Origin: Microbacteriaceae bacterium
Lineage (GTDB): Bacteria > Actinomycetota > Actinomycetes > Actinomycetales > Microbacteriaceae
Direction of reading: 5' to 3'
Assembly (NCBI GenBank): GCA_012719255.1
Contig: JAAYAS010000007.1
Coordinates: forward strand, 1-20,996
Length of the DNA: 20,996 nt
Shown here: piece by piece, positions 7,390 to 14,305 of the stretch
How positions within the stretch are numbered: position 1 is the stretch's first letter
Layout of the letters: each line of letters begins with the position of its first letter
Position numbers and translations under genes: made by a program
Notes under the pieces: model-generated
Told to the model about the DNA's origin: nothing
The model's database searches: none
Seen by the model: only the letters and a program-made list of their open reading frames with translations

Positions 7390-7395
7390 TAGCGT
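7390..7395 (+). promoter_or_regulatory. -10-like hexamer of the membrane protein gene, leaderless type
   Basis: TAGCGT ends 6 nt before the ATG at 7402, with no ribosome-binding site between. Transcription would start at or near the ATG. This is the weakest match of the leaderless set. Confidence 0.4.
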
Positions 7396-7401
7396 GAGCG
7401 C

Positions 7402-8019
7402 ATGACGACCATGATCGGCCGCCTCCTCACCTGGATGCGGGTGCCCGCGCCCTTCCTCGTCGCCATCTGGACGGTGGCGGCGTGGCTCGTGCTGCACCAA
7501 TCGGCAGCCGGGTTCCTCTCGCTGTTCATCGTCGTGCCGGCCGCATTCATCCAGCTCGCCGTGCTCGGCTTCATGCTCTGGCTGCGCCCGAGCGTGCGCA
7601 TCCGCCGGGTCTACCACCGCGAGGACGCGCTCTGGTACTTCGGCACCCTCGCCGCCTGGCTCGTGGGCGCGGTGCTGCCGTCGCCGTGGGGCGGCCTCGT
7701 GCAGATCGCCGCGTTCGTGCTCGGCATCGCCGCGATGGCCCGCATCGGCGCGATCACGCAGAGCGAGAACCTCGAGGTGATGCAGGCGCGCGCCGACCGC
7801 ATCCGCGAGCACCTCGCCGACCAGGCCGCCGGGCCCGCCTGGGGCCCGCACGCCGGCAAGGTGATCACGGTGGAGACCGGCGACACCTGGGACGAGCACG
7901 TCGACGACCCGCGCCGCGGCGGCGAGGCCATCGAGGCCGAGATCGTCGACGAGCCCGACGACCGCCGCGACGACGAGGCCGGCGAGGAGTGGACCGCGCG
8001 CCCGCGCGGCGAGCACTGA
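7402..8019 (+). CDS. Four-helix membrane protein of unknown function
   Basis: 205 residues. Four hydrophobic segments at about 15-33, 38-61, 77-93 and 97-115 are followed by a cytoplasmic-looking tail of 90 residues rich in Asp, Glu and Arg, including a possible helical segment (SENLEVMQARADRIREHLADQ). I do not recognise the family. It looks like the small MFS-independent 'hypothetical membrane proteins' common in Micrococcales. There are no catalytic motifs. It has its own -10-like box, a 95-nt gap from the ligase gene upstream, and is followed by the rplS promoter. The frame, GC3 pattern and hydrophobic layout support it as a real gene; function unknown. Confidence 0.8.
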   Translation: MTTMIGRLLTWMRVPAPFLVAIWTVAAWLVLHQSAAGFLSLFIVVPAAFIQLAVLGFMLWLRPSVRIRRVYHREDALWYFGTLAAWLVGAVLPSPWGGLVQIAAFVLGIAAMARIGAITQSENLEVMQARADRIREHLADQAAGPAWGPHAGKVITVETGDTWDEHVDDPRRGGEAIEAEIVDEPDDRRDDEAGEEWTARPRGEH

Positions 8020-8078
8020 CCCGCCGCCGGCGACCGGCCGAGCGGGAGGGCCGGCGCGTCCCGCGCATCCCCTTGCCC

Positions 8079-8108
8079 TTGCCGCCGGGGCGCCGCCTGT
8101 GGCAGGAT
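8079..8108 (+). promoter_or_regulatory. Candidate rplS promoter
   Basis: TTGCCG (8079-8084) and CAGGAT (8103-8108) are separated by 18 nt. The -10 is preceded by TGG, an extended TGN element. Transcription would start near 8115 and give a leader of about 110 nt before rplS. Confidence 0.5.
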
Positions 8109-8114
8109 TGAACG

Positions 8115-8224
8115 CTGTGCCGCGGCTCGACTCTGCCACGGGGGACACTCATGCCGCGAACGCACGCCCTATCGACTTCTTTGTTGCGACCGACCCGTGG
8201 CGGCGCAGAGAGCGATCCACTGAC
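8115..8224 (+). promoter_or_regulatory. Structured 5' leader of rplS (possible L19 autoregulation site)
   Basis: The leader contains GCCACGGG (8135-8142) and its exact complement CCCGTGGC (8194-8201), enclosing 51 nt. The enclosed part includes the stretch CTATCGACTTCTTTGTTG, unusually AT-rich for this genome. L19 leaders that bind the ribosomal protein are known in Firmicutes. Whether this is an actinobacterial counterpart is inference. Confidence 0.4.
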
Positions 8225-8572
8225 ATGGCCAACCTCATCGACCAGATCGACGCCGCTTCGCTGAAGGACGTCCCCGACTTCCGCCCCGGTGACACCGTCA
8301 AGGTGCACGTGAACATCGTCGAGGGCAACCGCTCGCGCATCCAGGTGTTCCAGGGCGTCGTGCTCGGCCGCCAGGGCGCCGGCGTCGGCGAGACCTTCAC
8401 CGTCCGCAAGGTGAGCTTCCAGGTCGGCGTCGAGCGCGTGTTCCCCGTGCACTCGCCGAGCATCGACCGCATCGAGATCGTCACCCGCGGCGACGTGCGC
8501 CGCGCGAAGCTCTACTACCTCCGCGACCGCCACGGCAAGGCCGCGAAGATCAAGGAGAAGCGCGAGCACTAG
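8225..8572 (+). CDS. rplS: 50S ribosomal protein L19
   Basis: 115-residue L19, located at the 30S-50S interface. Canonical blocks are visible: FRPGDTVKVHVNIVEGNRSRIQVFQGVVLGRQG, ETFTVRKVSFQVGVERVFPVHSPSIDRIEIV and the basic C-terminus AKLYYLRDRHGKAAKIKEKRE (each given here only as landmarks around residues 18-50, 55-90 and 95-114). The frame is open upstream through a possible GTG at 8117, but similarity begins only at MANLIDQID. AGAGAG lies about 12 nt before the ATG at 8225. A strong hairpin terminator follows 35 nt after the stop. Confidence 0.97.
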   Translation: MANLIDQIDAASLKDVPDFRPGDTVKVHVNIVEGNRSRIQVFQGVVLGRQGAGVGETFTVRKVSFQVGVERVFPVHSPSIDRIEIVTRGDVRRAKLYYLRDRHGKAAKIKEKREH

Positions 8573-8607
8573 AGCTCCGCTCCCCGCGCCCTCGGGCGCA
8601 CCGGCTC

Positions 8608-8639
8608 GACGACCCCCGCGCGGATGCGCGGGGGTCGTC
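8608..8639 (+). terminator. Intrinsic-type hairpin terminator after rplS
   Basis: A perfect 14-bp stem GACGACCCCCGCGC / GCGCGGGGGTCGTC with a GGAT tetraloop. No T-tract follows, as is usual in high-GC Gram-positives. It separates rplS from the lepB promoter that starts 13 nt later. Confidence 0.85.
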
Positions 8640-8651
8640 TCGCCGTCCGGA

Positions 8652-8657
8652 TAGACT
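8652..8657 (+). promoter_or_regulatory. -10 element of the lepB-rnhB operon
   Basis: TAGACT lies directly after the rplS terminator and would start RNA near 8664, giving a leader of about 57 nt. The leader begins with a small imperfect hairpin (GACCCCGCG / CGCGGGTC) and ends with AGGAG at 8708-8712. Confidence 0.5.
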
Positions 8658-8720
8658 TCGGCAGACCCCGCGACGCGCGGGTCGTCCCATCCGCCCCGCC
8701 CCGCCCCAGGAGATCCACGC

Positions 8721-9551
8721 GTGCCCGACGACTACGAGCTGCCGGAGCTCGCCGCCGAGCACGACGCCGACCCCGATCCGCTCGGTCCCTGGCGGCACAG
8801 CTACGAACCGCGGCACCGGATGCGCGTCGACATCGGCCTCGACGCGAAGGGCAACGTCGTGCGCCGCGACACCGTCGGCCACTTCGTGCGCGACCTCGTC
8901 GTCATCGCGGTCATCGCGGTCGTCATCTCGGTGGTCGTGAAGACGTTCCTCCTGCGGCCGTTCTACATCCCCTCGGCGTCGATGCACCCGACCCTGCTCG
9001 AGGGCGACCGGGTGCTCGTGAACCTCCTCGTGCCCGCGCCGATCGAGCTGCAGCGCGGCGACGTCATCGTGTTCCAGGACCCGGGCGGCTGGCTGCCGAC
9101 GCAGCCGAGCCCGCCGAAGCCGCTGCTGCAGGCGGTGCTCGACGGCGCGCTCGAGACCGTCGGCCTCAAGCCCGAGGACACCGACAACCACCTCATCAAG
9201 CGGGTGATCGGCCTGCCCGGCGACCGCATCGTCTGCTGCAACGCCTACGGCCAGCTCGTCATCAACGACGTCGCGATCCACGAGCCGTTCACGATCACGC
9301 CCGACAACCAGCCCGCCAGCGGCATGGAGTTCGACGTGACGGTGCCCGCCGACTCGGTGTGGGTGATGGGCGACCACCGCTACAACTCGGAGGACTCGCG
9401 CTACCACCAGGACCTGCCCACCGGCGGGTTCGTGCCCTACGACAACGTCGTCGGCCGCGCCTTCCTCATCAACTGGCCCTTCGACCGGCTGCAGTTCCTC
9501 GGCAACCACCCCGAGAGCTTCGCGACCGTGCCGAAGCGCGACGCGCCCTGA
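8721..9551 (+). CDS. lepB: Type I signal peptidase LepB
   Basis: Membrane-bound Ser/Lys protease that removes signal peptides from exported proteins. In the 276-residue product one hydrophobic anchor lies at about 57-78 after a 55-residue acidic cytoplasmic N-terminus. The catalytic serine is S87 in SMHPT and the general-base lysine is K160 in KRVIGLPGDR. GDHRYNSEDSR near residue 217 is the conserved box E. The GTG start at 8721 has AGGAG with 8 nt spacing. The last base of its TGA is the first base of the rnhB ATG, so the two are translationally coupled. The position beside ffh and rplS is the conserved actinobacterial arrangement. Confidence 0.97.
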   Translation: MPDDYELPELAAEHDADPDPLGPWRHSYEPRHRMRVDIGLDAKGNVVRRDTVGHFVRDLVVIAVIAVVISVVVKTFLLRPFYIPSASMHPTLLEGDRVLVNLLVPAPIELQRGDVIVFQDPGGWLPTQPSPPKPLLQAVLDGALETVGLKPEDTDNHLIKRVIGLPGDRIVCCNAYGQLVINDVAIHEPFTITPDNQPASGMEFDVTVPADSVWVMGDHRYNSEDSRYHQDLPTGGFVPYDNVVGRAFLINWPFDRLQFLGNHPESFATVPKRDAP

Positions 9552-10267
9552 TGGCCGGGGCGGGGTCGGCCGCGGCGGGGGCCCGGGTCGCGCCGACGCT
9601 CGAGCTCGAGCGCGAGCTGCTCGCGGGCGCGCCGATCGTCATCGGGCTCGACGAGGTCGGCCGCGGCGCGCTCGCCGGCCCGGTCGCCGTCGGCGCCTGC
9701 GCGATCGGCCCGGCGCAGCTCGAGGCGGGCCATCCCGAGGGGCTGCGCGACTCGAAGCTGCTCACGCCCCGGATGCGGGCCCGGCTCGCGCCGGCCTCGG
9801 CCGAGTGGGCGGCGGCCTCGGCGGTCGGCTGGGCGACGCCCGCCGAGATCGACGAGCACGGCATCGGCGCCTGCCTCGGCGCCGCGGCGGTGCGCGCCCT
9901 CGGCGACCTGTGGCGCGCCGGCATCGCCGTGGATGCGGCGCGCATCGTGCTCGACGGCGCGCACGACTGGCTCGCCCCGGCGCTGACGACGCCGCTCGGC
10001 GTGCTCGTGCGGCCGAAGGCCGACCGCGACTGCGCGGTCGTCGCCGCGGCCGCCGTCATTGCGAAGGAGGAGCGCGACGCCCGCATGCTCGCGCTCGCCG
10101 AGGCGCATCCCGAGTGGGCCCGCTACGGCTGGGCCGCGAACAAGGGCTACGGCTCGGCCGCGCACCGCGAGGCGCTGCGCGCCCACGGGCCGACCGAGCA
10201 CCACCGCCGCACCTGGCTCGGCCGCATCCTGAGCACCGGTGCCCCGGCGCTCGCCGCGCGGGCCTAG
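9551..10267 (+). CDS. rnhB: Ribonuclease HII
   Basis: Cleaves RNA in RNA-DNA hybrids and at single misincorporated ribonucleotides. In the 238-residue product the active-site acidic residues are D34 and E35 in IGLDEVGRGALAGPV, D135 in VLDGAHDW and D158 in RPKADRD. AAAVIAKEERD replaces the common AKVxRD block. NKGYGSAAH near 197 is the conserved substrate-groove motif. An N-terminal extension of about 27 Ala/Gly/Glu-rich residues precedes the catalytic core. The start ATG overlaps the lepB stop by one base. The stop TAG is part of the -10 box (TAGACT) of the following gene. Confidence 0.96.
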   Translation: MAGAGSAAAGARVAPTLELERELLAGAPIVIGLDEVGRGALAGPVAVGACAIGPAQLEAGHPEGLRDSKLLTPRMRARLAPASAEWAAASAVGWATPAEIDEHGIGACLGAAAVRALGDLWRAGIAVDAARIVLDGAHDWLAPALTTPLGVLVRPKADRDCAVVAAAAVIAKEERDARMLALAEAHPEWARYGWAANKGYGSAAHREALRAHGPTEHHRRTWLGRILSTGAPALAARA

Positions 10268-10270
10268 ACT
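10265..10270 (+). promoter_or_regulatory. -10 element of the DUF2469 gene, built on the rnhB stop codon
   Basis: TAGACT ends 8 nt before the ATG at 10279. Its first three bases are the rnhB stop codon. The distance predicts a leaderless transcript. Confidence 0.5.
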
Positions 10271-10278
10271 GGGCTGCT

Positions 10279-10602
10279 ATGAACGAGGATGCATTCGACG
10301 ACTACGAGCGCGGGCTCGAACTGGCGCTGTTCCAGGAGTATCGCGACGTCGCGAAGCAGTTCAAGTACGTCGTCGAGACCGAGCGGCGCTTCTACCTCGC
10401 GAACGAGGTCGAGCTGAACCGCCGCGACGCGGCGAACGACTTCTACTTCGAGCTCGCCATGCGCGACGTGTGGGTGTGGGACATCTACCGCTCCGACCGC
10501 TTCGTGAAGCAGGTGCGCGTGCTCACCTTCAAGGACGTCAACGTCGAGGAGCTCAACCTCCACGACTTCGAGCTCCCGAAGGAGCTGTCGATCGACGACT
10601 GA
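10279..10602 (+). CDS. DUF2469 family protein
   Basis: 107-residue acidic protein conserved in Actinobacteria immediately after rnhB (DUF2469; Mycobacterium tuberculosis has a homologue in the same place). The sequence begins MNEDAFDDYERGLELALFQEY and contains RRFYLANEVEL, VWVWDIYRSDRFVKQVRVLTFKDVNVEEL. It has no signal peptide, membrane helix or recognisable catalytic motif, and its function is unknown. The gene has its own leaderless-type -10 box. It converges on the thiamine-diphosphate enzyme gene with a 24-nt gap containing a small hairpin. Confidence 0.93.
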   Translation: MNEDAFDDYERGLELALFQEYRDVAKQFKYVVETERRFYLANEVELNRRDAANDFYFELAMRDVWVWDIYRSDRFVKQVRVLTFKDVNVEELNLHDFELPKELSIDD

Positions 10603-10619
10603 TCGGCCGAGCGCCGATC
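10601..10619. terminator. Small bidirectional hairpin between DUF2469 and the ThDP enzyme
   Basis: GATCGGC / GCCGATC form a perfect 7-bp stem with a CGAGC loop. It overlaps the DUF2469 stop codon and fills most of the convergent gap. A weak terminator at most. Confidence 0.45.
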
Positions 10620-10626
10620 CGCGCGG

Positions 10627-12300
10627 TCAGGACCCCTGCGCCTGCTGCGCCGCCGCCCGGCGGAGGTTCTCCATGATCTCGAGCTGGTAGGGCGCGATGA
10701 CCTCGCCCGAGATGCGGCAGTCGAGCAGCCAGGTGCCGGGCTCGTCGCCGGCGGCCCAGGCGGCCCACTCGTCGAGGTCGGCGAGGTCGCGCACGACGGT
10801 CGAGCGGGCGCCGACGCCGAGCGCGAGCTGCGCGAAGTCGACCTCGTCGATGCGCATCGGGCGCTCGTCGAGGCCCTGGGTGCCGTACTGCGTGGTCTCG
10901 GCGGTGTAGGCGGCGTCGTTGAACACGATGATCGTCGCGCGGTGCGCGGTGCGGACGATCGAGTCGAGGTCGGCGAGCGCCATCAGGCCGCCGCCGTCGC
11001 CGGTCGGCACCACGAGCATCCGGCCGGCCTCGGCCGCGGCGATCGCGGCGCCGGGGGCCGAGGCGAAGCCGAGCCCGATCGACTGGTACTTCGTGCCGAC
11101 GAGCACCATCGTGTCGGTGTCGTCGAGGCGCAGGTGGGTGTTCGCCCAGCCGATGAAGTGGCCGCCGTCGCTGCACACGAGCCGGCGGGCGGGCAGCTTC
11201 GCGTCGAGCGCGGTCATCAGGCCGCGCGGGTCGAGCCGGCCGTCGGGCGCGTGCTCGGGGGCCTCGCCCCGGTCGAGCTGCGCGCCGGCGACCTCGGCGG
11301 GATCGACGCCGGGCCAGCGCTCGTCGGGCGCCGCATCGGCGAGCCGGGCCTCGACGAGCGCGCGCAGCTCGCGCACCGCGGGACCCGCGTCGCCGCGCAC
11401 CGCCGTGCCGACCTGCGGCGCGGTCGGCGCCTCGAGGTCGAGCTGCGCGAGGTGCGCCTGGTCGAACAGCCGGCCGAAGCCGATCGTGAACTGGTTGAGG
11501 CCGGCGCCGACGGCGAGCACGAGGTCGGCCTCGCCGAGGTAGCCGGCGGTGCGCTCCGACGAGAAGCCGCCGCACACGCCGGCATCGAGCTCGCGACCCG
11601 CGAAGTAGCCGCGGGCGGGCGCCGTCGCGACGGTGATCGCGCCGAGCGCATCGGCGATCGCCGTGAGGTCGGCGCGGGCCTCGAACGCGCCGCAGCCGGC
11701 GAGCACGATCGGGCGGCGGGCGGCGACGAGCCGGTCGGCGAGCGCCTCGAGCTCGGCGGTGGCGGCCCGCTCGAACTCGGGGGCGTCGAGCTCGAGGGCG
11801 GGCTCGGGCTCGGCGGTCGGCGCCATCGGCAGGTCGTAGGGGAGCGCGAGCACGATCGGCCCGCGCTCGGCGTGGGCGCGGCGGACCGCCTCGAGCGCCT
11901 GCGCGCCGGGCCGCTCGGCGTCGACGACGATGGTCGGCGCGCCGCAGGCGGCGGCGATCGCGATCTGGTCGACGTCCCACGGGCGGCGTCCGCTCGACGG
12001 CTCGTCGCCGACGACGAGCACGAGCGGGGTGTGCGACATCGCGGCCTCGGTGAGCGCCGTGAGCGTGTTCGTGAACCCGGCGCCGTAGGTCGCGGTCGCG
12101 ATCGCGAGCCGGCGGGTGGCGCGGTAGTGCGCGTCGGCCGAGGCGACGGTCGCCGCCTCGTGGCGCACCGCCGTGTAGCGGATCGGCGTGAGCCGCAGCA
12201 TCGCATCGACGAGGTGGGCGTTGCCGTTGCCGAGCAGCCCGAACACCTCGGTGGCGTGGGCGCCGAGCACGGCGGCGAGTCGTTCGGCGACGGTGGTCAT
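10627..12300 (-). CDS. Thiamine-diphosphate-dependent enzyme, acetolactate-synthase/decarboxylase superfamily
   Basis: 557 residues with the three-domain layout of the POX/AHAS superfamily. The N-terminal PYR domain carries the catalytic glutamate E48 in VRHEAATVASADAHY. The middle domain spans about 185-320. The C-terminal PP domain holds the ThDP/Mg motif GDG (434-436) to N461 (PTGDGGG ... FNDAAYTAE), with the expected 26-27 residue spacing. The FAD- and Arg-binding features of true acetolactate synthase are not obvious, so a 2-oxo acid decarboxylase or lyase (benzoylformate-decarboxylase- or oxalyl-CoA-decarboxylase-like) is equally possible. The substrate is unknown. GAGGAG lies 7 nt before the ATG at 12300. 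It sits downstream of the FAD monooxygenase on the same strand, but with its own promoter. Confidence 0.88.
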   Translation of the reverse strand: MTTVAERLAAVLGAHATEVFGLLGNGNAHLVDAMLRLTPIRYTAVRHEAATVASADAHYRATRRLAIATATYGAGFTNTLTALTEAAMSHTPLVLVVGDEPSSGRRPWDVDQIAIAAACGAPTIVVDAERPGAQALEAVRRAHAERGPIVLALPYDLPMAPTAEPEPALELDAPEFERAATAELEALADRLVAARRPIVLAGCGAFEARADLTAIADALGAITVATAPARGYFAGRELDAGVCGGFSSERTAGYLGEADLVLAVGAGLNQFTIGFGRLFDQAHLAQLDLEAPTAPQVGTAVRGDAGPAVRELRALVEARLADAAPDERWPGVDPAEVAGAQLDRGEAPEHAPDGRLDPRGLMTALDAKLPARRLVCSDGGHFIGWANTHLRLDDTDTMVLVGTKYQSIGLGFASAPGAAIAAAEAGRMLVVPTGDGGGLMALADLDSIVRTAHRATIIVFNDAAYTAETTQYGTQGLDERPMRIDEVDFAQLALGVGARSTVVRDLADLDEWAAWAAGDEPGTWLLDCRISGEVIAPYQLEIMENLRRAAAQQAQGS

Positions 12301-12345
12301 GTCGGGCTCCTCGGTTGCGCGTCGTTGCGGAAGAAGGATGCTCAG

Positions 12346-12351
12346 ACTGTA
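12346..12351 (-). promoter_or_regulatory. -10 element of the ThDP enzyme gene with overlapping small dyad
   Basis: On the minus strand TACAGT is a good -10 hexamer, giving a leader of about 40 nt with GAGGAG at its end. It overlaps the dyad ACTG-N5-CAGT (12346-12358), which could be an operator for a TetR-type regulator. No such regulator gene is in the window. Confidence 0.45.
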
Positions 12352-12414
12352 ACGCAGTTTTCGCGATGCGCCTAGCAGGATGCGAACAGGAATCGGTGCC
12401 CGGGTCGCGGAATG

Positions 12415-13803
12415 TCAGTCGCCGCGGCCGGCGTCGAGGGGCGGGCGGACGTCGTCGGGCGGGTCGTGCGCGCCCCGTCGGCCGACGGCCTCCGGCGCGG
12501 CGGGCGGGGTCCACCGCTGCAGCGACGCGGCCGCGCGGCCGACCGCCGCGGGCGGGGTCGCGCGCAGCAGCGCATCCCGGAGCCCCCGGGCGAGCGGATT
12601 CGACCACTGGCCGACGCGGCCCATGAGCCGCGAACGGCGGTGCAGCGCGACCGCTCGGGGCCGGCGCAGCGCGTCGTAGCGGGCGAGCGCCTCGTCGGGG
12701 GAGTGCGCGCGCAGGAGCGCCACGAGCGCACCGGCGTCCTCGATCGCGAGGCCCGCGCCCTGCCCGAGGTCCGGCGTCATCGCGTGCGCCGCGTCGCCGA
12801 GGAGCGCCGCGCGGCCGGCGGTGAAGCGGCGCGGCACCCGCCGCAGGTCGTGGATGTCGTGGCGGAGCACCGCATCCGGCGCGGTGGCCGCGATGAGCGC
12901 GCCGATCGGCGCGTGCCAGCCGGCGACGAGCCCGGCGGCCTCGGCGCGGTGGTCGCCCGGCGAGAAGCCGGCGGGCGCGGTCGCCGTCGCGAACCAGTAG
13001 ACCCGGCCGTCGGGGAGCGGCACGAGGCCGAAGCGGGCGCCGGCGCCCCAGGTCTCGCCCGCCTCGCCGGCGAGGTCGAACGGTGCGGCGGTCACCCCGC
13101 GCCAGGCCGTGTACCCCGAGTAGCGCAGCCCCGGGTCGTCGCCGAGCGCGGCGCGGGCGCGGCTGCGGATGCCGTCGGCCGCGACCACGAGATCGTACTC
13201 GCGCGTCGGTCCGCCGGCGTCGGCCCGGGCGCCGGCGCCGCCGATCCGTCCGGCGGCCCCGGCGACTCGGGCCGCGGCGCCATCGATCGGGCCCGGTTCA
13301 CCGGCGCCCCCGGCCCCGGCGCCATCGGTTCGGCCGGCATCACGGTCGACCCCGCCCCCTGAGCCGGTCGAAGGGCGGTCCGCCGAGCGCCCGACCCCCG
13401 CGATGCGCACCCGCCCGCGCCCCGCATCCTCGATCGTCGCCGTGACCCCGGTGCGCAGCGACCCGGGCGCGAGCGCGGCGAGCAGCGCCGAGTGCAGCTC
13501 GGCGCGGTGCACGCTCCGCAGCGTCGCCGTCGCGCTCGCGGGCGCGGTGGCGAGCCGGGCGCCGTCGGGCGCGCGGTGGCCGGCGCGCATCGTCGCGATG
13601 CTCGTGCTCGACACCGCCCGCACGCGATCGCCGATGCCGAGCACGTCGAGCGCCGCGAAGGCGTTGCCGAAGAGCGTGAGCCCCGAGCCGGTCGCCGCCG
13701 GCTCGGCCCGCTCCTCGAGCACCTCGACCTCGTGGCCGTCGCGCTGCAGCCCGGCCGCGACGGCGAGGCCGCCGATGCCGGCGCCGATCACCGCGATGCG
13801 CAT
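12415..13803 (-). CDS. FAD-dependent monooxygenase (PHBH/salicylate hydroxylase type)
   Basis: 462-residue class A flavoprotein monooxygenase that would hydroxylate an unknown, probably aromatic or polyketide-like, substrate with NAD(P)H and O2. Motifs: Rossmann GAGIGGLAVAAGL (7-19), DG motif DLVVAADGIRSR (204-215) and GDAAHAMTPDLGQGAGLAIED (from 336), the flavin ribityl/phosphate site. Between RVRIAGVG and REYDLVV, residues about 139-201 are a Gly/Ala/Arg/Asp-rich insert without family counterpart. It contains a REP-like element that encodes RPSTGSG. The reading frame is kept, so the protein may still fold with a surface loop. The C-terminal 30 residues are Pro/Arg rich. The ATG at 13803 has GGGAG about 7 nt upstream. 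Confidence 0.9.
   Translation of the reverse strand: MRIAVIGAGIGGLAVAAGLQRDGHEVEVLEERAEPAATGSGLTLFGNAFAALDVLGIGDRVRAVSSTSIATMRAGHRAPDGARLATAPASATATLRSVHRAELHSALLAALAPGSLRTGVTATIEDAGRGRVRIAGVGRSADRPSTGSGGGVDRDAGRTDGAGAGGAGEPGPIDGAAARVAGAAGRIGGAGARADAGGPTREYDLVVAADGIRSRARAALGDDPGLRYSGYTAWRGVTAAPFDLAGEAGETWGAGARFGLVPLPDGRVYWFATATAPAGFSPGDHRAEAAGLVAGWHAPIGALIAATAPDAVLRHDIHDLRRVPRRFTAGRAALLGDAAHAMTPDLGQGAGLAIEDAGALVALLRAHSPDEALARYDALRRPRAVALHRRSRLMGRVGQWSNPLARGLRDALLRATPPAAVGRAAASLQRWTPPAAPEAVGRRGAHDPPDDVRPPLDAGRGD
13357..13375. repeat. REP-like dispersed element within the monooxygenase gene
   Basis: On the minus strand the sequence is CCCTTCGACCGGCTCAGGG. It matches the CTTCGAC-x-x-GCTCAGG type of short dispersed repeat that I know from several GC-rich genomes. 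It is flanked by G/C-rich low-complexity DNA. This is the only clear copy in the window. Confidence 0.6.
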
Positions 13804-13821
13804 GGCCGCTCCCGTCGTCGG

Positions 13822-13844
13822 TGTGGAAATCGGGTCATCCACAT
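13822..13844 (+). promoter_or_regulatory. Conserved inverted-repeat motif, copy 1 (upstream of yraN)
   Basis: TGTGGAAA-N6-CATCCACAT, containing the inverted repeat TGTGGA-N10-TCCACA. It lies between the divergent monooxygenase gene (start 13803) and yraN (start 13931). A second copy with 17 of 23 identical bases lies upstream of the M23 gene. Both copies read toward the respective gene (yraN here). The right half, TCATCCACA, is one base from a DnaA box. Confidence 0.6.
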
Positions 13845-13930
13845 TCTGCCGTCCCCGTCGGGCGCAGCGCGGCACGCCTCGGGCATGGTGTGCGCGACCG
13901 CGGGGAGCCGCCCCGCCGCAGGAGGCCGAC

Positions 13931-14305
13931 ATGGACGACCGCATGACCACCGGGCGCCGGGGCGAGCAGCTCGCCGCCGAGCACCTCGCCGGGCTCGGCT
14001 GCGAGCTGCTCGAGCGCAACTGGCGCTGCCGCGACGGCGAGATCGATCTCGTCGTGCGCGACGGCCGCGACCTCGTCTGCGTCGAGGTGCGCACCCGCCG
14101 CTCGCTGCGGCGCGGGCACCCGCTCGAATCGCTCACCCCCGCGAAGGTGGCGCGGATGCGGCGGGTCGCGCGGCAGTGGCGGGCGGCGAACCCGGCGCTC
14201 GCCGGCCGGCTGCGGGTCGATGCGATCGCGATCGTGCTCGACGGCGGCGCGCCGCCCGAGCTCGTGCACCTGCGCGGGCTCGGCGACGAGGGGGCCGTCC
14301 GGTGA
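13931..14305 (+). CDS. yraN: YraN family (UPF0102) endonuclease-like protein
   Basis: 124-residue member of UPF0102, a restriction-endonuclease-like fold often linked with comM and dprA. Its role is unproven but probably DNA processing or recombination. The pattern GRRGEQLAAEHLAGLGCELLERNWRCRDGEIDLV (about residues 7-40) is the family signature. The next block reads VCVEVRTRRS where most members have VEVKTR, so the lysine of the PD-(D/E)xK core is an arginine here. The ATG at 13931 follows a perfect AGGAGG with 5 nt spacing. The stop overlaps the comM start (GTGA, 4 nt), forming a yraN-comM-dprA operon. Confidence 0.93.
   Translation: MDDRMTTGRRGEQLAAEHLAGLGCELLERNWRCRDGEIDLVVRDGRDLVCVEVRTRRSLRRGHPLESLTPAKVARMRRVARQWRAANPALAGRLRVDAIAIVLDGGAPPELVHLRGLGDEGAVR

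Noticed and set aside
8099..8224. Upstream in-frame extension of rplS
   Set aside because: L19 similarity begins at MANLIDQ (8225). The upstream part overlaps the predicted promoter and leader.
13822..13843. Replication origin made of DnaA boxes
   Set aside because: Only two imperfect boxes, no AT-rich unwinding region, and no dnaA/dnaN nearby.
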